Origin: Ilex aquifolium
Lineage: Eukaryota; Streptophyta; Magnoliopsida; Aquifoliales; Aquifoliaceae
Assembly: GCA_951799425.1 (NCBI GenBank)
Contig: OX637393.1
Span: 12,320,744-12,384,743, forward strand
Direction of reading: 5' to 3'
DNA length: 64,000 nucleotides
Shown here: positions 12,660 to 24,098 of the stretch, piece by piece
Position numbering within the stretch: the first letter of the stretch is position 1
How the letters are laid out: each line of letters begins with the position of its first letter
The notes under the pieces: model-generated
What the model was told of the DNA's origin: nothing
Seen by the model: only the letters and a program-made list of their open reading frames with translations
Database searches by the model: none
Made by a program: the position numbers and the translations under genes

Positions 12660-15600
12660 ATCAAAGTTAAAGATGTCCTAATCCAACAAGGAACACAAAG
12701 TTTTGGAGGGTAAACCTAAAGATATGAAAGCCAGCTAATGGGAGGATTTCGACCTCAAGGCATGTAGTACCTTTCGATTGTGTCTGGAAAAAGAGATTAT
12801 GTACAACATTATGTGTGAGAAATCGGACGCAATGATTTGGTCAAAATTGGAAAGTCTTTCCATGGTGAAGTCTCTTACCAACCAATTGTCCTAAAGAAAC
12901 AATTATACACATTTTGTATGAATGATGGTACATCCATGCACGAGCATCTTAACGAGTTTAGTAGAATTGTCTTTGAACTACTAAATGTGGATGTTAAGTT
13001 GGAAGATAAAGACAAGGCCTTGATATTGTTGTCCTCGCTATTGATTCGTACGAGCATCTAGTCACCACATTGCTCTTCGGGAAGGATATCATTGAGTAAG
13101 ATGATGTTAATGCATCACTTCTTTCTCATGAATTTAGAAAGAATACTTCTGGTAATGGCTCTCAAGCATTGAGTCTATTTGTCAGAGGATGGAAGGATAG
13201 AGAACAATAATAACGGAAAGCAGTAGATCCAAATCCAAATCCCAGAGCCAAATCAAAAGATTGAAGGAACTCTCAATGTCATTATTGTCATTATAAGGGG
13301 CACTGGAAAGTAGATTGTCCGAAGCGCAAACCTAAGGACTGGAACAATAAAAATAAGATGTCTGACACTGTTAGTGTTGTTGAAGAAAATTTGGATAATG
13401 CCAAAAATTTTCTTTCAGTTTCATCTCACGATATGAGTGCATCAAATGGATGGATTCTTGATTTTGGTTATTTATACCATATGTGTCCGAATAGGGGACT
13501 GGTTTTCTTCTTACAAGGAAGTAAACGACAGTAGTGTTTTGATGGGCAACAACATGGCCTCTAAACGTAGGAACTATCAAAATCAAGATGCACAATGGAA
13601 TTTTGAGAACATTAACAGAGGTTAGACATGTTCCAAATTTGAAGAAGAACCTTATCACTTTGGGTACACTGGACTCCAATGGGTGCAAGCTTATACCACA
13701 AGGTGGAGTTATGAAAGTTGTTTGATGTTCTCTAGTCATGATGAAAGGTAGAAAGATAGGAAATCTATATTTTTTATCTGGCAATACAACGACTGATGAT
13801 GCAGCAGTGTCTGCATCAGGAGATAGTGACTCGATCTCTATCTCACTTATGTCATATGCATTTGGGCCATACGAGTGAGAGGGGATTGAAAGGCATGCTT
13901 GGTGGCGTCAAGATGACCAAGTTGGATTTCTGCGAACATTGTGTCTTTGGCAAGCAATGCACCCAATGAGATCGAAGGAACTCTCAATGTCATTATTGTC
14001 ACAATAAGGGGCACTGAAAAGTAGATTGTCGAAAGTGCAAGCCTAATGACTAGAACAATAAAAATAAGGTGTCTGACACTGTTAGTGTTGTTGAACAAAA
14101 TTCAAATAATGCCAAAAAAATTCTTTTAGTTTCACCTCACGATATGAGTGCATCAGATGTATGCATTTTTTTATTCTGGTTATTCATACCATATGTGTCC
14201 AAATAGGGGACTGGTTTTCTTCCTACAAAGAATTAAATGGTGACACTGTTTTGATGGGCAACAACATAGCCTGTAAAACAGCTGGGGTAGGAAATATCAG
14301 AATCAAGATGCACGATGGAATTTTGAGAACATTAACAAAGGTTAGACATGTTCCAGATTTGAAGAAGAACCTTATCTCGTTGGGTACACTAGACTCCAAT
14401 GGGTGCAAGCTTGTACCACAAGGTGGAGTTATGAAAGTTGTTTGATGTGCTCTGGCCATGATGAAAGGGAGCAAGATAGGAAATCTATATTTTCTATCCG
14501 GCAATACCGCGACAGATGATGCAACAGTGTCTGCATCAGGAGATAGTGATTTGATCTCTATCTCACTTATGTCATATGCATTTGGGTCGTATGAGTGAGA
14601 GGGGATTGGGCGTGTTAAGCAAACGAGGCATGCTTGGTGGCATCAAGACGACCAAGTTGGATTTCTGAGAACATTGTGTCTTTGGAAAGCAGTGCAGGGT
14701 GAAGTTTAGCATAGCTATCTGATGCACAAAAGACACTTTGTATTACATACATTCGAATGTCTGGGGTCCCTCGAAGGTATCCTCAAAAGGGGGATCATGA
14801 TATTTTTGTTACCTTTATTGATAACTTTTCACGCAAAGTATGGATATACTTTCTGAAGACCAATGATGAAGTCTTTAAAACATTCAAGAGTGGAAGGCCA
14901 TAATTGAGAAGCAAAGCAACAAAAAAAATTAAGCGGTTGAGAACCAACAATGGTGATGAGTACATGTACCAACCATTCTTGAAGTTCTGTGAACATTCAG
15001 TAAAATGGGTTCGTAGAACATATGAATCAGACCCTATTATAGAGAGCACAATGTATGCTATCCAATGCCAAATTGGGTAGGGAGTTCTAGGTTGAGGCTA
15101 TCAACACATCGTGCTTTCTCGTCAATAGATCACCGTTAACAACTATAGAGTCTAAAACTCCTCATGAATTATGGTCAGGTGAGCCTGCTGATTACAGTTC
15201 TCTTAGAGTCTTTGGGTGTCCAGCTTATTTTAATGTCCAAGAAAGTAAGATTGACCCAAGAGCTAAGAGGAGAATCTTTCTTGGTTATGCAACTGGAGTA
15301 AAGGGCTACAGATTATGAAGCCCTAAATTGTATAAGTTTGTGATCAGTAGGGATATGACCTTTGATGAGTCTGTTATGTTAACTTACAGCAAGCAAAAAT
15401 ATATTTAGATGGAGGAGGAAAAGGGTGATCTTATGGAGGTGGAGCTTGGTACTCTAGAATACATTGTTCCAAATGAAGGGACTTCAGAAGAGAAACCAGA
15501 ACAACAATCTTTAGCAACTGTGAGGACTAGAAGGATAGTCAAAACACCAATTTGATATAGTTTTGAAGATATGTTATCTTATGCACTTACCATGGTGAGC

Positions 15601-17173
15601 GATGAGCCAACTACATTCCAGGAGGTAATAAACAATAGTAATTGCAAGGAATAGGAAACCGCCATGAATGAAGATATGGATTCTCTTCACAATAACCATA
15701 CTTGGGAGCTCGTCAAATTATCAAAGGGAAAGCAAGAGATTGGGTGCAAATGGGTGTACACAAAGAATGAAGGTTCTCCAAGAGCTAATGACATCATATA
15801 TAAAGCATGGTTAGTAGTCAAGGGCTATACACAAAAAGAAGGAGTGAATTACAATGATGTATTTTCACATGTGGTGAAACACTCTTCAATTCGTGTGTTA
15901 TTGACCATCGTAGCTCAGTTTGATCTTGAGCTTGAGTAGCTGGATGTCAAGACTGCATTTCTCCATGGAGATTTGGAGGAGGAAATTTTCATGACTTACC
16001 CTGAAGACTTCAAGGTTACTGGTAAAGAATCACATGTGTGCAAACTAAGGAAGTTATTGTACGGACTAAAGCAATCACCAAGACAGTGGTACAATAGGTT
16101 TGACCTGTTCATGTTGAAATAGAGATACACTAGAAACGAGTATGAACATTGCATTTACTTTAAGAAGCTACCAGATGGTTCATTTGTTTACTTGCTTTTG
16201 TATGTTGATGACATGCTCATTGCTGCTAAGAGCACGGATGAAATTAACAAGTTGAAATCTCAACTCAGCAAAGAGTTTGAGATAAAGGATCTTGGTACAA
16301 CTAGGGAGATTGTTAGCATAGAAATTTTGAGAGATAGGAAGAAGGTAGATTGTGCTTGTCACAACGAAAGTCCCTGGACAAGGTACTCTCTCGGTTTGGT
16401 ATAGAGGACTCAAAGCCTATGAGTACTCCTTTAGCTGCCCACTTCAAACTCTTAGCAGCTATGTCTTCAAGTAGTAGGGAGGAGCATGAATATGTCTCAT
16501 GTGTCCATATGCGAGTGTATTTGGAAGCCTGATGTATGCTATGTTATGCACTCGTTTTGATATTTCACGTGCAGTCAGTGTAGTAAACAGGTACATGCCA
16601 AATTCGGGTAAGGAACATTGACAGGCTGTGAAATAGTTACTATGATATCTCCGTGGTACTTTGAATGTAGGATTGGTGTACTAGTGGGACAATAGTTCAA
16701 GATCTCATATCAGTGGTTATGTGGATTTCGATTATGTTGGTGACCTGGACAAGTGAAGGTATATAATAGGTTGTGTTTTCACAATAACCCGTGGTCTAGT
16801 CAGTTGGAGGTCTATGCTGCAACCAATAGTTGCTCTGTCAATGATTGAGGTAAAGTACATAGCAGCGACTGTGGCTGTCAAGGAAGCTTTATGGCTCCAG
16901 GGTTTGATTGGTGATTTGGTATGTCACAAAAACATATTATCATCTTCTTGTGACATTCAAAGCGCAATTCATTTGGCGAAGCACCAAGTTCATCATGCAA
17001 GAACTAAGCATATTGATGTCTGGTTTCACTTTGTTCGTGGGATTATCGACGATGAAGAGATTTCTCTACAGAAAGTTGGCACTAAAGATAATCCTGCTGA
17101 CATGTTGACTAAAGTGGTTCCAACAATCAAGTTCGAGCATTGCTTGGACTTGATCAACATTTTAAACATTTGA
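12660..17173 (+). pseudogene. Copia gag-pol polyprotein, degenerate
   Basis: Domains run in normal copia order. Gag (UBN2-type) lies at about 12670-13160, with KKQLYTFCMNDGTSMHEHLN. A CCHC knuckle CHYCHYKGHWKVDC lies near 13278-13320. The protease at 13450-13490 reads WILDFG where D-S-G is expected. The integrase region is at about 14700-15300. RT is at 15664-16400, with GCKWVY, LDVKTAFLHGDLEEEIFM and the catalytic YVDDM at about 16201-16215. RNase H is at 16814-17173, ending KDNPADMLTKVVP. The family reverse-transcribes and integrates the element. Stops interrupt every domain (for example after DLELE at 15937 and in the segment after LFMLK at about 16120). The purine-rich ACCAAAGTGGAGAAT just before 17258 is the polypurine tract. 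Confidence 0.85.
13264..14690 (+). repeat. 711-bp tandem duplication inside the copia internal region
   Basis: AAGGAACTCTCAATGTCATT starts at 13264 and again at 13975, 711 bp apart, and the two following ~700-bp stretches match closely. Each copy carries a CCHC knuckle, the protease and the pre-integrase region. The left copy joins the right at CCAATGAGATCG. The copies differ by substitutions and by a 14-bp stretch (GGGCGTGTTAAGCA near 14608) present only in the second. This is not normal copia architecture. Confidence 0.85.
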
Positions 17174-17646
17174 GCGCCCTGCGAGATGCATTTGAGACGA
17201 CGATTGGAAAATGGAGTTTTCAAATTGCTTGAGCAGCTTCAGACCAAAGTGGAGAATTGTAGACTTTTGTGGTCTGACAATTTGGTATTAAATTTCAACA
17301 AGTTGGTGGCTTAAAGTCAAGGGGTGTGGGCTGCGCGTGAATGGCTAATTCATGTGCTGTTTGGATCAGATTCGCATAGATCTGATTCTTTGTCCATTTT
17401 CTCGCAGCTAGTGGTTCAAGCATCTGAAAATCACTTCTGAGTGTTATCAGAGCTTGAAGTCTTCAAGGAGAGTTAAGTGATATTTCGGTATCAATTTGAG
17501 TGTTATCAGATATGTGAAAGATATAAGTGAGATATTAGAGTGATCCTCTTTTGTTTGAGTGAGTAGTTGTGAGGTTTGAAATAACTGTCCTGTACTCTTA
17601 TTTTACTCCATAGTGAAAACATCAGATCATTGTTGTTGTGGATATA

Positions 17647-19732
17647 TGTAACGCCCCAAAAATCGGGGGTCCTTAATTTAACAAAATTCGGGCAGAGTCT
17701 CCTTTGTTCGGGGAGCTCTACCCAAAACACAACCTGTGCAATTATATTACATTGACCACACCGGGTCCATTTATCCATATTCATATAACCACATGCAATT
17801 TTTCTTTTACATTAAAACAATCTATATCCACTTTGGACGACATTACTATCTAAAACCCTTCACATCATGAGAGCAACTAATAAATTCCATCCATAAAGAA
17901 ATTTTATTCATCATACATGATATCTACAACATCATCTCAAAAGATTATGCCAAATCATGGTCATTGTATCCAAAAGAATATGCCAAACTATGACAATTAC
18001 ATCCAAATGAATCAAACTTGTCTTGCACCGGAATAACCAAAAATATTAGACATTACATTGTCTCAAAATAAAATTCCTAGGGTAGCACCTAAAAGCATGT
18101 AGCTCTAGGCATCAATCTCGGGATCAACGTTCCCGTCTATTGGAGCTTCCCATTGTGCCGGCTCATCAACTCTAAGCTCCTCCTCTAGGCCATAATCTGA
18201 AAATGGATATTGTTTGTAGGGGGTGAGCACTAAGCTCTGTAGGAAAATCCTTCCAAACTCGAACAAGGTTTAGAAACATATAAAACAAGTCGGTCTCGTT
18301 TCACAAATATCATATATATAACTTTTGAAGGAAAATCGTGACATTTTAATAGATCTCTAGTTTACGAACAATAATAAAGTTAAACGGAGAGGTGAAACCA
18401 ATTACCAACATGGAGCCATACAATTTCCCAAAAGTAAACCAATAACCCACACATGATATAATATTGTTCTCTTTAGCATGAGCATCCTTACAAGGAACCT
18501 CTCACCCTCAAGGTTTTGTTTGTTTGTCATAAACATCCTTACAAGGAACCTCTCACCCTCAAGATTTGGTTTCTCAAGCATCCTTACAAGGAACCTCTCA
18601 CCTTCAAGGTCTTGTTTCTTTGGCATGAGCATCCTTACAAGGAACATCTCACTCATGTTCATCAAAACAACCATACAAGAAATACAATATCCACAATTTC
18701 TCAAAAACAACAAGTCATTCCCAAAAATCCCCAAATTTCTCATAAAGTAGCACAATAGAGACAATGTGAGAAAATATACAAGAGATCCTCATAAATATCA
18801 TTTTGTGGGTCAATTTCAAGTACTAAAGTTTTTGAATTCAAGAATCAATGAAAAATCAAGAGAAAAACCCATTTTCCTTGAGAACTAGGGTTTGAGACCA
18901 AGAAAAGAGTTTTAATGGTGATTCCACCATAGCATTGTTTTAAAACATGACCACATTTGCATAAATATCAAGAATCAACAATTTCATAGCAAGTATATAA
19001 GATTTAGAGTCAAAAGAATGTATATATATGTATGCCCTAGTCTCAATGCAAGAGAATGGAAGAAAACTCATACCTTGAATCAAAATTCCAAGTAAGAACC
19101 CAAGCTCTAGTGACCTCCTTCTTCCATTTTCTTTCTCCCTTAATCTTCCTCTAGGGTTCCAAGAGGTGTGGGGTGAGAGTGGAGTGAAAGAAATGAGGGA
19201 AAATGGGATGAAAATGGGGTTTTAAACACATCAGCCCCGAAATTCACTGTTCATGGACTGTTTTGGTTTTCTCCGAAATTACGGTTTTGCCACTAAGAAT
19301 CTCCAATTTGATCTATATGACTATCCTAAGGTTTTTCGACGTTCCGGATTCATTTTTAATGTTATTTTAACCTAAAAATATTTAGTTTTATGATTTATTT
19401 CAAAATTAAAGTAAATTTACACTCGAAACACTAAAATTACTATTTTATTCCTCCGAACCGCTATATGTGCTAAACGGCTATTACAAGTTTTTTGGATCTC
19501 TCAGGTTCAATGATAATATTATTTTGACCCAAAAAAAAAAATTAATATTTTTACTTAGTTGCTTTTATCTATTTTAAACACCTCCAAAAAATTAAATTTC
19601 ACAATCAATTTGCCTCCCTAGTATTTATTCCTACTATTACAATCTATAGGTTTCATGCATACCTCATCACCTATATTAGCATTTCAAAAATAATTACTTA
19701 GTGTATATAAGATAAGAATGTGGGGGTTTACA
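17647..19732 (-). mobile_element. Solo LTR (~2.1 kb, probably Ty3/gypsy) nested in the copia 3' LTR
   Basis: The element starts TGTAACGCCCC and ends GGGGGTTTACA, with a perfect 5-bp duplication ATATA on both sides. It holds no coding sequence. The TG...CA ends, length, TSD and lack of internal domains identify it as a solo LTR left by LTR-LTR recombination. On the minus strand it shares its layout and end sequence with the LTR at 33514-36028 (GGGGGTCC next to GGGGCGTYACA), so I place it on the minus strand and in the same family. Confidence 0.78.
18470..18650. repeat. Short tandem repeat inside the solo LTR, unit ~45-55 bp
   Basis: CATCCTTACAAGGAACCTCT recurs four times (about 18482, 18533, 18578 and 18628, the last as ACATCT), each followed by CACCCTCAAG-like sequence. 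Confidence 0.85.
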
Positions 19733-19854
19733 ATATAGGCAATAACCAAACCACATAAATTATTTTATTTTGTATGATTGTTCTTTTATTTCTTCACTTC
19801 AATATAAATATTAATATCGATCCAAATTTGATTCTTAGGATAATTTCCGCAACC

Positions 19855-21600
19855 CTTTCGGTAATAGAGTTGCTCATCAACCAGGTAGATATTGTCTTTT
19901 TATAAGAGACTGTGATGTATGACTGGAATAGGTACCTGATTTTATTATACCTTTACCTTTTGCTTTAATTCAATATTTCATCGTTTTGAGGAAAAAGAAA
20001 ATAGCCTGGATGAGCATGTCAAAGTTGTATTTAGTGGCATAGGTCCCAACTAATTATTTGATCACATTATTCCATGTGTCTGGCAGGTCATTCGTATGAA
20101 ATTCTGGCCATTTGCTTCATTTTGCATACCCGCCTGAATTAGTGGTATGATTGAACTCAATTTGGTTGAGTCATGTTATGTTCGAATTTATCATTTTGAG
20201 TCATGTAATGTTTGGATTCTTCAATTTTTTTTTTATTTGTGTCCTATTCATGCAAATGTTAGTGTTGATATAATATTATTTAATTCTAAATAATTTATAC
20301 CAATACTCGATAAGGAATTAAAAAAAATAAAAAATTCAAACACTTGACACTTCAATTATTTGTATTAATGGGCTATATCATTTTCGAATGTGTGTCGTGT
20401 CATAATCATTTTAAAAGGTATATATGACACCCATAGCCATAGGTATACTATAATGTCGAATAGCAATAGAAGTTGCAAGTCCTCTTATTCACGGGCTATT
20501 CTAATTCTAACCCTTACAAGTGTAATAGGTATCTTTAATGGCCCGACACTTGAGATGGGCTACCCAAATGTTATATAGACAGCTAATGAAAATCTAAAAA
20601 CCAGATTTCCTCTAGAACGTCTAACATCATACTGGAATCTTTTCTGTCTTATCATCTTTACGTTTCTTTTCGTATTTATATCATACATTTACATATATTT
20701 TAATGCAAGTAAGTCTTTTGAAGAACCAACCTCACATAAGGATTATGATTCGCCCACACTTAGAGCAAATGGAACTCAGGCGGGTAAAAGCGGCATTAGG
20801 ACCGGTTCAAGATAATTGGAGGCCCAAGATGACAGACTGAATGAAGTTTTTTATATTTTTTAAATGATTTTCAGGCGAGAAAAAACTACAGCAGGGCTGG
20901 CTTGAGATAATTTGAGGCCTTAGGCGACCGACTGAATGAAATCTTTTATATTTTTTTAAGTGATTTTTTTTTCTCTTTATGAAGTACAAAATTACAAATT
21001 AAATGTTTTTATTAAATTTTTGGTAACATTAGTTTTAGTTAGTAGTATGATTAATTTACATAATTTTTTTTATAACACAATCAATTCGAGGTAGAATTTT
21101 ATAAATTTTAATTTTTGAAAACTTCTTTTTTTAGAATTAATTGTTAAAGGTAATGTAAGTAATATATTTGTAAGATTAACTTAAAAAAACTAACTTTAAT
21201 TTATAATTTAGTGTTTTAATTGAAAAACTTCTTATTTGAATACTTGAAACAGACAGAGAAAGTAATGAGTTAGTAGGTGTCTTCAATTTTTATGGTTTAC
21301 ACGACAAAAAGTATATATTTAAATAAAAGAATAATATTATTGGAAAATATGATAAAATACTTTGACAAAAAGATGTAACATAATTATTATCCCAGTAAAA
21401 AAGCCTAATAATAATAATTACAAAAATATTATTATGTTATGTCCATTGCCACTTGATTTGATCAAATTATTAGATCAGGTTTTTAGATTTCATTAGTATT
21501 ACACTTTGAAAAAACAGAATACAATGATGATGACTGAATTTTTTTTGGATAAAAAATGTGTCTATAAATTGATCATTTTGGCCTTGTCTTTATATTTTTT
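19855..21600. other. Intergenic DNA with a tandem duplication and a weak open frame
   Basis: No recognised gene is present. A 94-bp period duplication sits at about 20796-20970 (GATAATTGGAGGCCCAAGAT at 20811; GATAATTTGAGGCCTTAGG at 20905). The second copy is preceded by CAGGGCTGGCTTGAG, and CTCCAGCCGACCATG at 22099-22113 resembles its inverse, so a decayed hAT-like element of about 1.2 kb is possible. From 20390 to about 20813 the plus strand is open apart from one TAG at 20576-20578 and would encode two hydrophobic stretches. I do not recognise it and treat it as probably chance. Confidence 0.4.
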
Positions 21601-21601
21601 T

Positions 21602-21940
21602 GGGTTAATAGCACTTTTAGTTCTTAAAGTATGCTCGTTTTAGCAGTTTGATCCTCATTGTATTAATTTTATCAATTTGATCCCTAAGGTTTTAATTTGT
21701 GTTTCTTTTGTCATTAATCAGACAATTCATGAAGTTTTTTTAGGGAAGTGACCGTGTGCCATTCATTCAGACGGTATCACGTGCCCAACATATGATCATT
21801 CCGTAAAAAATTTAACGGTCCGTCTATGTAAGGATCATTTAATTACGAATTGAATACTTTAGAAACCAAATTGACAAAATTGATATTTTAAGGACTAAAT
21901 TGACAAAATGTGAATATTTAAGGGACTAAAAGTGCTATTC
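21602..21940. mobile_element. MITE-like element with AATAGCACTTTTAGT inverted ends
   Basis: GTTAATAGCACTTTTAGTTC at the left end (from about 21603) and TAAGGGACTAAAAGTGCTAT at the right are inverted copies (GAATAGCACTTTTAGTCCC on the other strand). The interior has the GTCCCT/TTTGATCCC pattern common in small plant DNA elements. It is about 340 bp and non-coding. The duplicated target is not clear. Confidence 0.65.
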
Positions 21941-23449
21941 ATCTTTTTTTTTACTAAACATAGAATGCTATAAAATTATTTTTATTGAGAATTAAATTTT
22001 TATTGAATATAAAATATTAACATGAACTATACTATAATAAAAAAATTGAGGCCATATTTTTTCATGGGGCTAAAGTCATCACTTTAATGGCCTTAAGCTC
22101 CAGCCGACCATGAGCGGCACTAAACATCTAATAAACACCACCAAGCACTAAATCATGTCATATTTTTTGGGGCAATTTCGTTTAGAGTCAACTTCACTTA
22201 AACCTGTTGAGTACATTTGGATTGTGGCTTAAAGGGCGATAACACTAATAGGACAGGAGAAAAAAAATATGTGGGGCCTATTTATTTCATGTTTGGTTAG
22301 TAAAAAAAAAAACGAGAAATTCTATTCGAGTTTACCCTGATTCAGTTTAAAAAGTCAAAGTTACCTTGTCTATGTGGGTTAAATGAAATTCATGGAGAGT
22401 TAGGATATTTTTTACACAGATGGAATAAGTGAGAAAAATTATAGATTTACCCAAAGGCAAACTTATACCCTTTCTTCACGTCATCACCAGTCTCTGGCCG
22501 ATGCCTGCCTTGTAAGTGTTTCTTGAGCATCATTCTTCATATTCTTACTGTGGTGTGTATATATATATATATATATTGCCTGTGCCTGAAGGCACAGTGT
22601 AATAAAAAAATGGTAAATAATAAACATATTTGTATTCATATTCAAAATCAAATTACAAACATAGAGAAGAGATAAATGAATTTAATCATCGGTTTGTAGT
22701 AGGGGTGAGGTGGTGGGTGGCAGTTGTGGTGGGTGGCAATGACCGTGATGGCGGTGATGGTGGTGAGGGCGGCGGTGATGGTGATGGTGGCGGTGGTGGT
22801 GGTGGCGGTGGCAGCAACAGTGGCGGTGGCGGTGACGGTGGCGGCGGTGGCAGTGGCGGCGGCAGTGATGGTGGCGGTGGTGGTGGTGGGGGTGGTGGGG
22901 GTAGAGGTAGTGGTGAGACGGTTTCAAACACTATTTTTTTTTTAACTTATTTATGAGAAATAATTTCTAGAAATGTTTTTAAAAAGTCATTCTAAATACA
23001 CCCTAAGAGACATATTTTTCCAATTAAATTTAGGGCGTTAATATTAGTCGTTAGATTAACTTTAAAATAAAATTTAAAGTGATCTGAACCGCGAAAAGCA
23101 AAAGTCATTTTATTTATCTTTTGAAATTTGAATTGTAAGCTACTTTATTATATAGATATATATATACTTTGGAGGATGACCAATTTGTCTTTTTATTGCA
23201 AATGGAAGAAGTCACATTCTTTTGTCTATTAATATATGGTGTTAATTGTTACAATATATTTATAAATGTTTATTTTATATTGTAATGAGTTGTAAAAATA
23301 ATTGATATAAAACTGTATTTTTTTGCTTAGAATGAAATGGAGGGTAATTTATAAATCAAATATGGTGGTAAATTTGATAAGATAGAGGTATAATAGTCAA
23401 TGTCTTAAAGGAAGACTCAGTCCCAATCTTCACTATTTTTTTAGATATC
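21941..23449. repeat. Intergenic DNA with TA and GGN microsatellites
   Basis: No gene is present. A (TA)n tract lies at about 22557-22576, followed by a perfect 8-bp inverted repeat with a 2-base loop, CTGTGCCTGAAGGCACAG, near 22582-22599. 22686-22918 is a long compound trinucleotide repeat of GGT, GGC and GAT. The stretch just before 23450 (GACTCAGTCCCAATCTTCAC at about 23415) matches the end of the element at 54248-56345. Confidence 0.6.
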
Positions 23450-24036
23450 TGATGATACCTAGAAAAAAGCTCTAAGTATGAGCTCGGACGTTTAAGGTCA
23501 GACAAGGAGGTCAGACACAGTAACCAGGGCTCCGCAATCCAGACCTCAAGCTCTGCTCAAAGAAAACAAACGGGAAATTGAAAAGGAAACAGCTGGCTGG
23601 TGAATGACATCCTCAAAGCAATGGAAAGCTAGAATCAAGGCACAAAACTCTCAACTAACCAAGATTCTCTCCCAAAAATCAAGGAAGATCCCACGGATGA
23701 AGGGCAAAGATCTCGGTAAAAATCCCTTAGAGATAGGAATTACACTATAAATATTGTACATCGCCTCAATCAAGGGGGCAGAGAACCCTATTGGCATCCA
23801 AGGCATCCTGTAAAATATTTTTGAGAGATATACAAATCTTAGGAGCAAGAGACTCCATTGAAGAGTGGACTAGCCGAGCTCTCAAGCCGGTGAACCACTA
23901 TATTTTATTATGTTGCACACACCACACCTCAGATAACTAGAGCACTCACACACAATTTTATGAGCCTCGTAGCTCAGATCCATCCCATACCATTGAACCC
24001 AAACTCATTGCTCATTCGTGTAAAATTACACCATCA
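23450..24036 (+). repeat. 5' LTR of the gag-only element
   Basis: Starts TGATGATACC and ends TTACACCATCA. A TATA-like CACTATAAATATTG lies at about 23743-23756. It differs from the 3' LTR at five sites, all C/T or G/A transitions. The short open frame on its minus strand recurs in the 3' LTR and is not a gene. Confidence 0.92.
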
Positions 24037-24058
24037 GTTTGGCGCCGTCTGTGGGAAC
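24037..24058 (+). other. Primer-binding site of the gag-only element
   Basis: GTTTGGCGCCGTCTGTGGGA follows the 5' LTR directly. The TGGCGCCGT core is the usual PBS of plant Ty3/gypsy Tat/Athila elements. Confidence 0.8.
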
Positions 24059-24098
24059 GACTGTTCCTGTTACAAATAAACTGATTCCTCAGTGACTG

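Larger units (their letters stand above)
11834..19854 (+). mobile_element. Old Ty1/copia LTR retrotransposon with a nested insertion
   Basis: Direct repeats beginning TGTAGACTTTTGTGG at 11834 and 17258 bound an internal region with a PBS, gag, duplicated NC/protease, integrase, RT and RNase H on the plus strand. The candidate 5-bp target-site duplication is CTTTC at 11829-11833 and 19855-19859. If correct, the LTR ends in GCACC/GCAACC rather than the usual CA, so the right border is good to a few bases. Many stops and frameshifts show it is dead. Motifs match the Tnt1-type lineage of plant copia elements. Confidence 0.88.
17258..19854 (+). repeat. 3' LTR of the first copia element, split by an insertion
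   Basis: The left part, 17258-17646, and the right part, 19733-19854, together match the 5' LTR. The break falls in GTGGATATAGGCAATA, which in the 5' LTR is GTGGATGTAGGCAATA. ATATA is duplicated on both sides of the insertion (17642-17646 and 19733-19737). Confidence 0.85.

Noticed and set aside
18470..18650. Regular short repeats as a possible CRISPR array
   Set aside because: Units are diverged, spacers are not unique sequence of fixed length, and the context is a plant LTR. The same holds for 25318-26060 and 53896-54107.
22630..22956. Glycine-rich open frame of 108 codons
   Set aside because: It is a direct reading of a GGT/GGC/GAT microsatellite, open in several frames on both strands, with no domain or gene context.
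23651..23848. 65-codon frame on the minus strand repeated at 26522-26719
   Set aside because: It is the same LTR sequence twice, with no independent coding evidence.
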